A stretch of 14,608 bases of DNA, taken from NCBI GenBank assembly GCA_903903715.1, contig CAIUZX010000139.1, positions 1 to 14,608 of the forward strand. Direction: 5' to 3'. Shown here piece after piece: positions 1-5,660 of the stretch (positions are counted from its first letter, which is position 1; the number at the start of each line of letters is the position of its first letter). A model generated the notes under the pieces. It saw only the letters and a list, made by a program, of their open reading frames with translations. It was not told the origin of the DNA and searched no databases. Position numbers and translations under genes: made by a program. The DNA is from an uncultured Caulobacterales bacterium. GTDB lineage: Bacteria > Pseudomonadota > Alphaproteobacteria > Caulobacterales > Caulobacteraceae.

Positions 1-1068
1 CTCGTCGAGGTGCTGCGCGACGCCTCTACGGCAGACCGCAAGCGGGTCGCCCAGCGGGTGTCGAGCCTCTCCGAGATCCCGACCGATCTTTTGCGCATGC
101 TGATCTGTGACGAGATCGAGGTGGCCGAGCCGCTGCTGAACGACGCCGCCATCTCCGCGCCGGACCTGATCGCTTGTGCGCAGGCGGGCACGCCGCTGCA
201 TCGTCTCGCCATCGCCAGGCGCAAGGACGTTCCGGACTCCGTCGCTGCGGCGCTGGCCGAATTTGGCGAGCCGCACGTGCTCGAAGCCCTTCTGCGCAAC
301 GCCGGCGCCGTCTTTTCCCAGGCGGGGCTGGAGCTCGCCCTGTCCTATTCGCGGGAGCATCCGGCGCTGCTCGCGATCATGCTGAAACGGCCCGAACTGC
401 GACCCGCCCAGGCCTATGTCATGTTCTGGTGGTGCGGCCCCGCTGAGCGCAAGACCATCCTGCAGCGCTTCGCCGTAGGGCGGGACGTGCTGCAGGACGT
501 CGCCTCCGATGTCTTCGCCCTCGCGGCGGAGGAGGGCTGGAACGATCCCCTTGTGCGCAAAGCGCTGCAGTTCATCGAGCGTCGCCAGCGCAACCGCTCT
601 GCGCAGGCGCGCAGCCAGTTCGAGGATCTCGAGGCGGCGGTGGACGCCGCCGCGGCGTCCGGCCTCACCCGTCAGACCGCACAGGAGATCGGTTATCTCA
701 GCGGCCTGAAGCCGTCGACCGCCGCCAAGATCTTCACTGACGTGGGCGGGGAGGGGCTGGCCGTCCTGTGCAAGGCTACTGGACTGTCAAAATCGCGCCT
801 CCTGGGCCTGTGGCGCAGCATGCGCCGGCCGGAGCACACCTCCGACGGCGCGTTGACGCCCAATCTCGAATACACCATCGCCGCTTTCGACATGATGGCG
901 GTCGACCGGGCGCAGACGGTGCTGCGCTACTGGAACTGGGCCCTGAGCTCGGCCCTGTCGCCGGCGCTGCTGCGCGCGGTGCGGGAAGGGGACGAGGAAT
1001 CCCTGTCCCAGTACAGCCTGCCCGAACGGGCGGCCTTCCTGGCCATGTCCGCGTCCCAGCGCCGCTGA
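1..1068 (+). CDS. DUF2336 domain protein, 5'-truncated
   Basis: Reading frame 1 is open from the first base through three codons (Leu-Val-Glu) before a GTG at 10, so the true start almost certainly lies outside the window and about 355 C-terminal codons are present. The protein is mostly alpha-helical with short repeated helix pairs, for example the segment with HRLAIARRKDVPDSVAAAL, as in DUF2336 proteins, a family common in Caulobacterales and Rhizobiales. No catalytic motif, signal peptide or membrane segment is visible. The function of the family is unknown to me; the repeat-like helices suggest protein-protein binding, which is inference. A run of hydrophilic, charged residues (ERRQRNRSAQARSQFEDLE) separates the N-terminal helical repeats from the C-terminal part. 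It is followed by a long non-coding stretch, so it is not obviously in an operon with mucR. Confidence 0.8.
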   Translation, partial: LVEVLRDASTADRKRVAQRVSSLSEIPTDLLRMLICDEIEVAEPLLNDAAISAPDLIACAQAGTPLHRLAIARRKDVPDSVAAALAEFGEPHVLEALLRNAGAVFSQAGLELALSYSREHPALLAIMLKRPELRPAQAYVMFWWCGPAERKTILQRFAVGRDVLQDVASDVFALAAEEGWNDPLVRKALQFIERRQRNRSAQARSQFEDLEAAVDAAAASGLTRQTAQEIGYLSGLKPSTAAKIFTDVGGEGLAVLCKATGLSKSRLLGLWRSMRRPEHTSDGALTPNLEYTIAAFDMMAVDRAQTVLRYWNWALSSALSPALLRAVREGDEESLSQYSLPERAAFLAMSASQRR

Positions 1069-1189
1069 GGCCTCCCGCGCGGCGTGGCCTGCAAAGCCGG
1101 TCGATGTCCCGTAACTGGGCGCATCAAACAGGCGAGTTCGCCGGAACTTTCCCTTTTTGGGAGTCGTGCAAATTCCGCGCCATTTTTCG

Positions 1190-1217
1190 AGCTCCCTACG
1201 CCCGGGCCCAGGGAGTT
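1190..1217. repeat. Inverted repeat, 8-bp arms
   Basis: Arms AGCTCCCT (1190-1197) and AGGGAGTT (1210-1217) pair with one G-U wobble around a 12-base GC-rich centre. No T run follows on either strand, so it is not a typical intrinsic terminator. It could be the end structure of the upstream transcript or a protein site. Confidence 0.35.
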
Positions 1218-1299
1218 GATCTGATGTGGCGGATTGCCGCAGGTAATCCCGAGCGACTTCGGCTTTGTCGGGCGCATCCGGACAAAATGTCGCATGACT

Positions 1300-1432
1300 T
1301 CAAATTTTTTTACGATGATCAGTCAATTTATTTTGACTTAAACTATATTTTGCAAGGAATTTTTGACAATAGACTTGTCCAGCGCACATTCTCCGTGGAC
1401 TTTTCGCATACAATCAATTTATCCCAGATTCG
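1300..1432 (+). promoter_or_regulatory. AT-rich tract, likely mucR promoter and possible MucR site
   Basis: In a GC-rich window this stretch is conspicuously AT-rich, with T runs and several TpA steps. It contains TTGACT at 1333-1338 and TTGACA at 1363-1368, both -35-like, but neither has a good -10 at 16-18 bp. MucR/Ros proteins of Brucella and Sinorhizobium are reported to bind AT-rich DNA and repress their own genes, so autoregulation here is plausible but is inference. Confidence 0.35.
1327..1341 (+). promoter_or_regulatory. CtrA-like box upstream of mucR
   Basis: TTTA-N7-TTAA, matching the CtrA consensus TTAA-N7-TTAA at 7 of 8 positions, 163 bp before the mucR start. The AT-rich surroundings raise the chance of a random match. 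Confidence 0.3.
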
Positions 1433-1503
1433 ACTGGCGCGCGGCTTGCCTTATTGCGCACCGGGCCTTCTGTTGGCGCCCATACTTATTGAAGAGAAGA
1501 AAG

Positions 1504-1908
1504 ATGGAAGACAAAATTGGTCTACTTGAAATGACCACTGAGATCGTGTCCGCCTATGTCGGCCACAACTCAGTGAATTCGACGGATCTCTCCGGTCTAA
1601 TCCAGAGCGTGCACAGAGCCCTAGCTCACGTCGGTCAACCGGTCACGGTTGAGGACAACACGCCGAAGGAGCCTGCGGTTCCCGTCAAGAAGTCCATCAC
1701 GCCCGACTTCCTCATTTGTCTTGAAGACGGACGGAAGTTCAAATCGCTGAAGCGTCATCTGCGGACCAAGTTCAACATGAGCCCGGAAGACTATCGGGCG
1801 AAGTGGGGCCTGCCCAAGGATTATCCCATGGTCGCGCCGAACTACGCGCGCGCCCGTTCCGATCTCGCCAAGCAAATGGGCCTGGGCCAGGGCGGCCGTC
1901 CCGCCTAG
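1504..1908 (+). CDS. mucR: MucR/Ros family transcriptional regulator
   Basis: A 134-residue protein of the usual MucR length. The C-terminal half carries the family signature ICLEDGRKFKSLKRHLRT (residues 71-88) followed by DYRAKWGLP and DYPMVAPNYA, which define the prokaryotic zinc-finger DNA-binding domain. The N-terminal 60 residues match the region that mediates oligomerisation in this family. The ATG at 1504 is chosen because a purine-rich GAAGAGAAG lies just before it and homologues begin with a short leader before TTEIVSAYVG; an in-frame upstream start at 1363 would add 47 atypical residues. Relative to Ros, the zinc ligands are Cys72, Asp75 and His85, but the fourth ligand position (Ros His97) is Phe90, with Lys89 before it, so zinc binding may be lost. 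In Caulobacter, MucR proteins silence cell-cycle promoters together with SciP and CtrA. A structured tail and terminator follow. Confidence 0.93.
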   Translation: MEDKIGLLEMTTEIVSAYVGHNSVNSTDLSGLIQSVHRALAHVGQPVTVEDNTPKEPAVPVKKSITPDFLICLEDGRKFKSLKRHLRTKFNMSPEDYRAKWGLPKDYPMVAPNYARARSDLAKQMGLGQGGRPA

Positions 1909-1982
1909 AGATTTTTCCGACGAAGCGGATGCCGGTTCGTCTCAGAAAAAGCTCTCGATGTGTTGGGTTGTGAGCCGAATTC

Positions 1983-1996
1983 GATCCGATCGGATC
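1983..1996. repeat. Perfect 14-bp palindrome
   Basis: GATCCGATCGGATC reads identically on both strands. It lies 75 bp after the mucR stop. It may be an operator half-way between the two genes, or chance. Confidence 0.4.
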
Positions 1997-2017
1997 TGAT
2001 TTGGCTTTCTCCGGCCC

Positions 2018-2071
2018 TGCGGGGTTGAACCCGCAAACTGTTGGGCGCGGCGGCGCAAAACCCGCAAGCCC
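2018..2071 (+). ncRNA. Two tandem hairpins before the terminator, candidate sRNA or 3' UTR
   Basis: Hairpin 1: TGCGGG (2018-2023) pairs with CCCGCA (2030-2035) across a six-base loop. Hairpin 2: GGGC+GCGG (2043-2050) pairs with CCGC and GCCC (2062-2071) with a two-base bulge and an 11-base loop. With the terminator 21 bp later, this gives three hairpins in 100 bp. I do not recognise a known RNA family, and no clear promoter was found. Confidence 0.3.
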
Positions 2072-2091
2072 TTGGAATGACTCTGCGTTCA

Positions 2092-2121
2092 GGCCGGTCC
2101 GACTCGTCGGGTCGGCCTTTT
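2092..2121 (+). terminator. Intrinsic (Rho-independent) terminator
   Basis: An 11-bp stem (2092-2102 with 2107-2117, including two G-U pairs) closes a four-base CTCG loop and is followed at once by TTTTCGTT. It would end mucR transcription or a small RNA. Confidence 0.8.
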
Positions 2122-2194
2122 CGTTGACTCCATTCGCATTTTTTTTGACCGCGACCATTCGTTAACCAAAAACTGCTTGCCAACGAATCACTGT

Positions 2195-2209
2195 TTAAGA
2201 GATAGTTAC
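2195..2209 (+). promoter_or_regulatory. CtrA-like box upstream of the PAS gene
   Basis: TTAA-N7-TTAC, 7 of 8 matches to TTAA-N7-TTAA, 36 bp before the chosen ATG. A further TTAACC half-site lies at 2162-2167, and a -35-like TTGACC at 2145-2150 has no convincing -10 partner. Confidence 0.35.
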
Positions 2210-2245
2210 CAAAGTGATTCCAAGGGGTTGTGGGCGAATCTGAAG

Positions 2246-2746
2246 ATGGAGCGTCAGCGGGGGCAAACGGGCGTTTCGACCAGCGGTCACCACGAGGTGC
2301 TCGCCTACTGGTCGTCCCTGCGCGTCGACGGCAGGCTGCCCGCCCGCGCCCAGATTGATCCGCGCCGTCTGAAGACCCTTCTGCCCACCGTCAGCCTGAT
2401 TGACGTCGTGCGCGGCGAAGGGGGGCGGGTCGACTACCGCCAGCGCCTCGCGGGCACGGGTCTGTTCAACGTCTATGGCTGCGAGATCACGGGCCGGCGC
2501 CTGTCGGACGTCTACACCGAGGCGGACGCCGCCTACTGGCGCGAGCAGCTGGACAGCGTCGTGGCGTCGGGGCGTCCCGCGGTGGGCTGTCAGACCATCA
2601 CGACCCGCTCCGTGGGCGCCTGCGCCCTGCTTTGGATGCGGTTGCCCCTCGCCAAAGACGGGCGCAACGTCGACATGATCCTCGGCTATGATTCACCAGT
2701 CGGCGGACGTATCCGCGCGTCGGAGACGGGCATTCGCGCAGCCTAG
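2246..2746 (+). CDS. Single-domain PAS protein (PAS_5 family)
   Basis: A 166-residue soluble protein. Residues 15-90 match the PAS_5 pattern: an opening helix with AYWSSLRVDGRLPAR, then DPRRLKTLLPTVSLIDVV, then a strand YRQRLAGTGLFNVYG followed by DITGR-like EITGRRLSDVY. The rest is a helix (YWREQLDSVVASGRP) and the closing beta strands ending near DMILGYDSP. There is no output domain, membrane segment or signal peptide. PAS_5 proteins are common in Caulobacterales and Rhodospirillales, and one-domain PAS proteins such as Caulobacter MopJ act in polar cell-cycle signalling; kinship to MopJ is a guess. The ATG at 2246 is preferred over a TTG at 2177, which would add 23 non-PAS residues, although its ribosome site is weak (GAATCTGAAG). 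It is monocistronic, with an upstream terminator and a GANTC/CtrA-like region. Confidence 0.8.
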   Translation: MERQRGQTGVSTSGHHEVLAYWSSLRVDGRLPARAQIDPRRLKTLLPTVSLIDVVRGEGGRVDYRQRLAGTGLFNVYGCEITGRRLSDVYTEADAAYWREQLDSVVASGRPAVGCQTITTRSVGACALLWMRLPLAKDGRNVDMILGYDSPVGGRIRASETGIRAA

Positions 2747-2798
2747 AAGCGGTTTGCGCCCTCCGCCCAGAGTGAATATCCTCGTTTAAATAGTATTT

Positions 2799-2807
2799 TT
2801 ATCCTCA
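2799..2807 (+). promoter_or_regulatory. DnaA-box-like site
   Basis: TTATCCTCA matches the DnaA box TTATCCACA at 8 of 9 positions. It lies 63 bp before a gene whose product resembles DnaA domain IV. Confidence 0.35.
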
Positions 2808-2836
2808 TCACAACTTATGAGCGCTATTATGTCGCT

Positions 2837-2856
2837 TGAGCGGAATTGGCCGCTCA
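2837..2856. repeat. Inverted repeat touching the ribosome site
   Basis: Arms TGAGCGG (2837-2843) and CCGCTCA (2850-2856) are perfect, with a six-base centre. The right arm ends on the first base of the AGGTGAGGA ribosome-binding site (2856-2864). It could act as an operator or as an RNA hairpin affecting translation. Confidence 0.45.
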
Positions 2857-2870
2857 GGTGAGGACTTGCC

Positions 2871-3275
2871 ATGACGTTCCCCTCAAGGCCGAAGCAATCG
2901 GCCGTTACCCGTCGCCCGGCCGCTGAACGCGGCGCAGAGCGATCCACCGTCGATGCGGCCGACCGGGCCCGCGCCGGCTTTCTGACGTATCTGGTCAGCG
3001 TTGCGACCGGGATCGAGGCCCCGAGGATTGCGTCGCGAACGCGCAGCTCCTCCCGCGCCGCCCGGGCGCGGCAGGTGGCGATGTATCTGGCGCACATCGG
3101 CTTCGCGTGGTCGATGAAGCGGGTCGGCGACGCCTTCGGGCGGGACCGCACAACGGCCAGTCACGCCGTGAAGCGCGTCGAGGATCTGCGCGACCAGCCA
3201 GGGTTCGACCGCCTGCTGGAGGGCCTTGAGTCCTGTGTCCGCGCCGCGCCGAAACGAACTGATCTCAAGGTGTGA
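2871..3275 (+). CDS. DnaA domain IV-like helix-turn-helix protein
   Basis: A 134-residue, Arg-rich protein without the AAA+ ATPase part of DnaA. Residues 64-108 match DnaA domain IV: ARARQVAMYLAHIGF, then SMKRVGDAFG, then the signature RDRTTASHAVKRVEDL (DnaA: DHTTxxHA, with His replaced by Arg). The N-terminal 60 residues are basic, probably disordered at first, then helical. Such solo proteins are annotated in many alphaproteobacteria as helix-turn-helix or replication-initiator-like regulators; the role is not established to my knowledge. Binding to DnaA-box-like sites is inferred from the retained HTTxxHA-type helix. The start is well supported by AGGTGAGGA 6 bp before the ATG. It is monocistronic between spacers; the upstream region has an inverted repeat and a DnaA-box-like sequence. 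Confidence 0.82.
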   Translation: MTFPSRPKQSAVTRRPAAERGAERSTVDAADRARAGFLTYLVSVATGIEAPRIASRTRSSSRAARARQVAMYLAHIGFAWSMKRVGDAFGRDRTTASHAVKRVEDLRDQPGFDRLLEGLESCVRAAPKRTDLKV

Positions 3276-3557
3276 TCGGCCTTCGTCAAAGGACGAAGCG
3301 CCGTTTCAGGTCTGGCGGTCGGGCGATCAATCGTCTATGGGAGGTCACACACAGGCGGATCTCCTTCGGCCCGACCGCCGCCGAGCCGCGTTGTCGCGGC
3401 GCCGTACAGACAAGGCTGCAGTCATTCCCACGAACGTTGCGTTGAACACAGTTGGCTTGAGCTTACCGATCGGGATGGTCGGAGCGAACGACGGCGCCTG
3501 TTTGACGAACGCGCCTGCCAGCGATCGTCGCCCGGCTGCGGAGCAAGGGCGTCGCGC
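3276..3557. other. 282-bp spacer before the glycosyltransferase
   Basis: It contains the stem-loop at 3281-3298 and a GC-rich hairpin (GCCGCG 3385-3390, CGCGGC 3395-3400). An open frame from 3226 runs through it and ends on the glycosyltransferase start (ATGA overlap at 3558-3561), but its 111-residue product has no recognisable features and begins inside the previous gene. No clear promoter was found. Confidence 0.4.
3281..3298 (+). repeat. Stem-loop just after the DnaA-like gene
   Basis: CTTCGTC (3281-3287) and GACGAAG (3292-3298) form a perfect 7-bp stem with an AAAG loop, 5 bp after the stop codon. No T run follows, so it is at best a weak terminator or a 3' stabiliser. Confidence 0.4.
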
Positions 3558-4712
3558 ATGACTGCGGCGCAGCGGACTCCTGGCGCCGCGACGACGGACG
3601 CCTTCGAAGTCGTGGTCGAACGTTTCGGACCGTCCCTGCGCGCGCCGCCGCGGGTGGCCGTCGCCGTCCCGGTAAAAGACGAGGCGGACCGGATCGTCCA
3701 GTGCCTCGACGCCCTGGCCGGTCAGATCAATGTCGACATGGCCGACGTGGCTGTCGTTCTGCTTCTCAACAACTGCAGGGACGCCACGCTCGAGCGGGTG
3801 CGCGAGATCGGTGAGGCGCTGCCGATGATGGTGGAGACCCGCAGCGTCGAGCTGCCCTCGGGCTTCGCCAACGCCGGCTGGGCGCGCAAGCTCGCCATGG
3901 ACGCCGCCGCCGAGCTGGTCAATCCCGTCAACGGCGTGATCCTGACCACGGACGCCGACACCCTGGTGGACGAGGACTGGATCGAGCAGAGCCTGGCCGA
4001 GCTCGACAGCGGCCTCGACGCCGTGGCGGGTTTCGTGATGGCCGACCCGATGGAGCTGATGGAGCTCGATCCCGGCATTCTCGATCGGGGACGGCTGGAG
4101 TGGGAGTATCAGCAGCTCGCCGCCGAGCTGCAGTCCAGGGCCGATCCCGAGGCGCACGACCCCTGGCCGCGTCACAACCAGAACTGCGGGGCCAGTGCGG
4201 CCATCCACGTCCGCACCTACCATGCTATCGGCGGCCTGCCGCCCATTCAGGTGGGTGAGGACCGGGCGCTGTTCGAAGCCGTTCGCCGCATCGACGGCAA
4301 GATCCGCCACAGCCTGTCCGTCCAGGTGGTCACCTCGGCGCGGACGGACGGTCGCGCGCTGGGCGGCCTGTCCGACCAGATCCGACTGCGGGGCGATCCC
4401 GACCATCCCTGCGATGACGCGCTGGAAGTGGCCGTCGTCACCCTTCGCCGCTCCATCTGGCGCAGCCGGCTGAGGCAGGTGTGGGAAGCAGGACGCATCG
4501 CCGAAGAAGCCGACGCCTGGGCGAAGCGCCTGCGCATCCCCACCGCCGATTTCCTGGCCGCGGCGCAGACGCCCTATTACGGCGCCTTCTGGGCGACCCT
4601 CGAGGGGCTGAGCCGGAAGCTGGTTTGGCGTCTCGTCACCGGGGAAGAGCTGCGCCGGGAGCTTCGCCGCATGCGCCGCCTCGTCCACTCGGCCCGAGTC
4701 CGCCAGAACTGA
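3558..4712 (+). CDS. Family 2 (GT-A) glycosyltransferase
   Basis: A 384-residue protein, predicted cytoplasmic or peripheral, with no membrane helix. It has a GT-A fold: VAVAVPVKDEADRI (33-46) is the nucleotide-binding first strand, VVLLLNNCRDAT follows, TTDADT (130-135) holds the metal-binding DXD (Asp132-Ala-Asp134), and GEDRALFEAVRR (233-244) is the ED-type acceptor motif. The tail after about 265 is alpha-helical and Arg-rich. The acceptor and sugar cannot be told from sequence. Similar enzymes in alphaproteobacteria often sit with an acyl-CoA dehydrogenase, a PIG-L deacetylase and a methyltransferase (recalled, not checked); none of these is here. The start at 3558 has a modest AAGGG site. 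It converges with the next gene, with only 7 bp between the stop codons, and no terminator was seen. Confidence 0.85.
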   Translation: MTAAQRTPGAATTDAFEVVVERFGPSLRAPPRVAVAVPVKDEADRIVQCLDALAGQINVDMADVAVVLLLNNCRDATLERVREIGEALPMMVETRSVELPSGFANAGWARKLAMDAAAELVNPVNGVILTTDADTLVDEDWIEQSLAELDSGLDAVAGFVMADPMELMELDPGILDRGRLEWEYQQLAAELQSRADPEAHDPWPRHNQNCGASAAIHVRTYHAIGGLPPIQVGEDRALFEAVRRIDGKIRHSLSVQVVTSARTDGRALGGLSDQIRLRGDPDHPCDDALEVAVVTLRRSIWRSRLRQVWEAGRIAEEADAWAKRLRIPTADFLAAAQTPYYGAFWATLEGLSRKLVWRLVTGEELRRELRRMRRLVHSARVRQN

Positions 4713-4719
4713 GCGTTTC

Positions 4720-5529
4720 TCAAGCCTGATCGACCGGCAGGGTCGCCGTCGCCACGAAACCTTCGCCCGGATGGCTGGTGAGGGTCAGGGTTCCGCCCAT
4801 GGCCTTGGTCAGCCCAAGGGCGATCGGCAGGCCAAGGCCCGCCCCCGTCGTCTGGCGCACAAGCGCGTTCTCGCCCTGAACGAACGGGTGAATGATCCGC
4901 GGCAGCAGCTCTGCGGACACGCCGTCCCCCTCGTCGCGCACGACAAAGCTTACGCTCGCCCCGTCGCCGTCGCCATGATCCTTGACGGTGATCCGGACCA
5001 CGCCTTCGGGAGGCGAGGCCTCGACGGCGTTGGACAGAAGGTTGTGCAGCACGGTCACCAGGGCCCGCGCGTCTCCCCGGACGCGGGGGAGGGACTCAGG
5101 AAGCTCGCTGGCGAGGGTCACGTTCCGCTCCCGGGCGAGGTTGGCGACCGCGCGAAAGGCGTCCTCCACCACGTCATGGGCCCGGGTGGGGCGAAGATGC
5201 AGGTCCGCCGCTCCCGCGTCCAGCCGCGACAGCTCCACCAGCCGGTTGACCACGTCCAGAAGCCGCATGCCGGACTGGCGGATCATCCGGGCGTGGTCGG
5301 CGTAGCGGGGATCGGGAATGGGCCCGTAAAGCTGGGCGGCGATGATGTCGGCGAAACCGATGATGGCGTTCAGCGGCGTGCGCAGCTCGTGACCCATCAG
5401 CCGCAGGGAGGCCGCCTGCGCGTCCAGCGGCGCGCCCTGGGGCGTGTCGTCCGCGGGGCTCAGAGGCGCGCCTGCGGGTGTATCTTCGGCCTTGGCGCGC
5501 CGTTTGATAAGAGCCATGGTCTGGTTCAC
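4720..5529 (-). CDS. Soluble sensor histidine kinase without a sensor domain
   Basis: A 269-residue protein made up almost only of a kinase core. The H box MGHELRTPLNAIIGF (45-59) has phospho-accepting His47, the N box is HNLLSNAVEAS (162-172) with Asn167, the G1 box is DEGDGV (199-204) and the G2 box is GAGLGL (229-234). The first 40 residues are a low-complexity Pro/Ala/Asp linker. There is no PAS, HAMP or membrane segment, so it may depend on a partner for input. The start is a GTG at 5529; an in-frame ATG at 5517 (4 codons later) is equally possible, since neither has a strong ribosome site. It is divergent from the DivJ-like kinase across 131 bp, and I recall that in C. crescentus divJ (CC_1063) also has a kinase neighbour (CC_1062), making this a likely counterpart. 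No response regulator gene is adjacent. Confidence 0.9.
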   Translation of the reverse strand: MNQTMALIKRRAKAEDTPAGAPLSPADDTPQGAPLDAQAASLRLMGHELRTPLNAIIGFADIIAAQLYGPIPDPRYADHARMIRQSGMRLLDVVNRLVELSRLDAGAADLHLRPTRAHDVVEDAFRAVANLARERNVTLASELPESLPRVRGDARALVTVLHNLLSNAVEASPPEGVVRITVKDHGDGDGASVSFVVRDEGDGVSAELLPRIIHPFVQGENALVRQTTGAGLGLPIALGLTKAMGGTLTLTSHPGEGFVATATLPVDQA

Positions 5530-5660
5530 ACCGGGATTGAAACGGTCGGAAACGGCAATCTAGCGCCCCGGCCTTACGATTTTGTGTGCGCGGACTGTGT
5601 TAAGGTGGGACGAACTCCCTTGTCGATTGAGCGCCCTCGCGCCGACTCGCCAAGGCCGTT
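5530..5660. promoter_or_regulatory. Divergent promoter region between two kinase genes
   Basis: This 131-bp spacer must hold the promoters for both kinases, if each has its own. One GANTC site lies at 5644-5648, 12 bp before the DivJ-like start, and TTGTGT at 5584-5589 is -35-like. No full CtrA box and no convincing -10 were seen. Confidence 0.45.

Larger units (their letters stand above)
1069..1503. other. 435-bp intergenic region upstream of mucR
   Basis: No convincing gene. The left half (to about 1290) is GC-rich with small inverted repeats, including one at 1190-1217. The right half is clearly AT-rich and carries the likely mucR control region. Two GANTC (CcrM) sites lie at 1161-1165 and 1427-1431. 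Open frames across this stretch are continuations of shadow frames and show no recognisable protein. Confidence 0.6.
2079..2240. promoter_or_regulatory. Cluster of six GANTC (CcrM) sites
   Basis: GANTC occurs at 2079 (GACTC), 2101 (GACTC), 2126 (GACTC), 2185 (GAATC), 2216 (GATTC) and 2236 (GAATC), six within 162 bp. At this base composition roughly one per 250-330 bp would be expected. The last three flank the likely PAS gene promoter, and the final site lies 5 bp before its start codon. In Caulobacter, CcrM methylates GANTC and GcrA reads the methylation state of promoters. Confidence 0.5.
1909..2245 (+). other. 337-bp mucR/PAS intergenic region with hairpins
   Basis: No protein gene is supported. 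It holds, in order, a perfect 14-bp palindrome (1983-1996), two hairpins (2018-2035 and 2043-2071), an intrinsic terminator (2092-2121) and an AT-richer promoter zone for the PAS gene (about 2125-2245). The hairpin run could be the 3' untranslated region of mucR or a small RNA ending at the terminator. Confidence 0.55.

Noticed and set aside
1363..1391. Standard -35/-10 promoter from TTGACA at 1363
   Set aside because: The hexamer at the right spacing (CACATT) matches only 3 of 6 positions.
1363..1503. Longer N terminus for MucR from an upstream start
   Set aside because: Adds 47 residues not seen in the family and includes the AT-rich promoter zone; the ATG at 1504 has a good purine-rich site.
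768..1529. 253-residue + frame from the DUF2336 gene into the mucR spacer
   Set aside because: Out of frame with two recognisable proteins and of low complexity in its first half.
2018..2071. tRNA-like fragment (GGTTGAACCC resembles a T-arm)
   Set aside because: No full cloverleaf, acceptor stem or CCA could be built around it.
3226..3561. 111-residue frame ending in an ATGA overlap with the glycosyltransferase start
   Set aside because: It begins inside the DnaA-like gene, has no ribosome site and its product shows no recognisable pattern; the overlap is likely chance.
3345..4688. 447-residue frame on the - strand opposite the glycosyltransferase
   Set aside because: Antisense shadow of a gene with clear motifs, typical of GC-rich DNA; rich in Gly, His, Arg and Val without domains.
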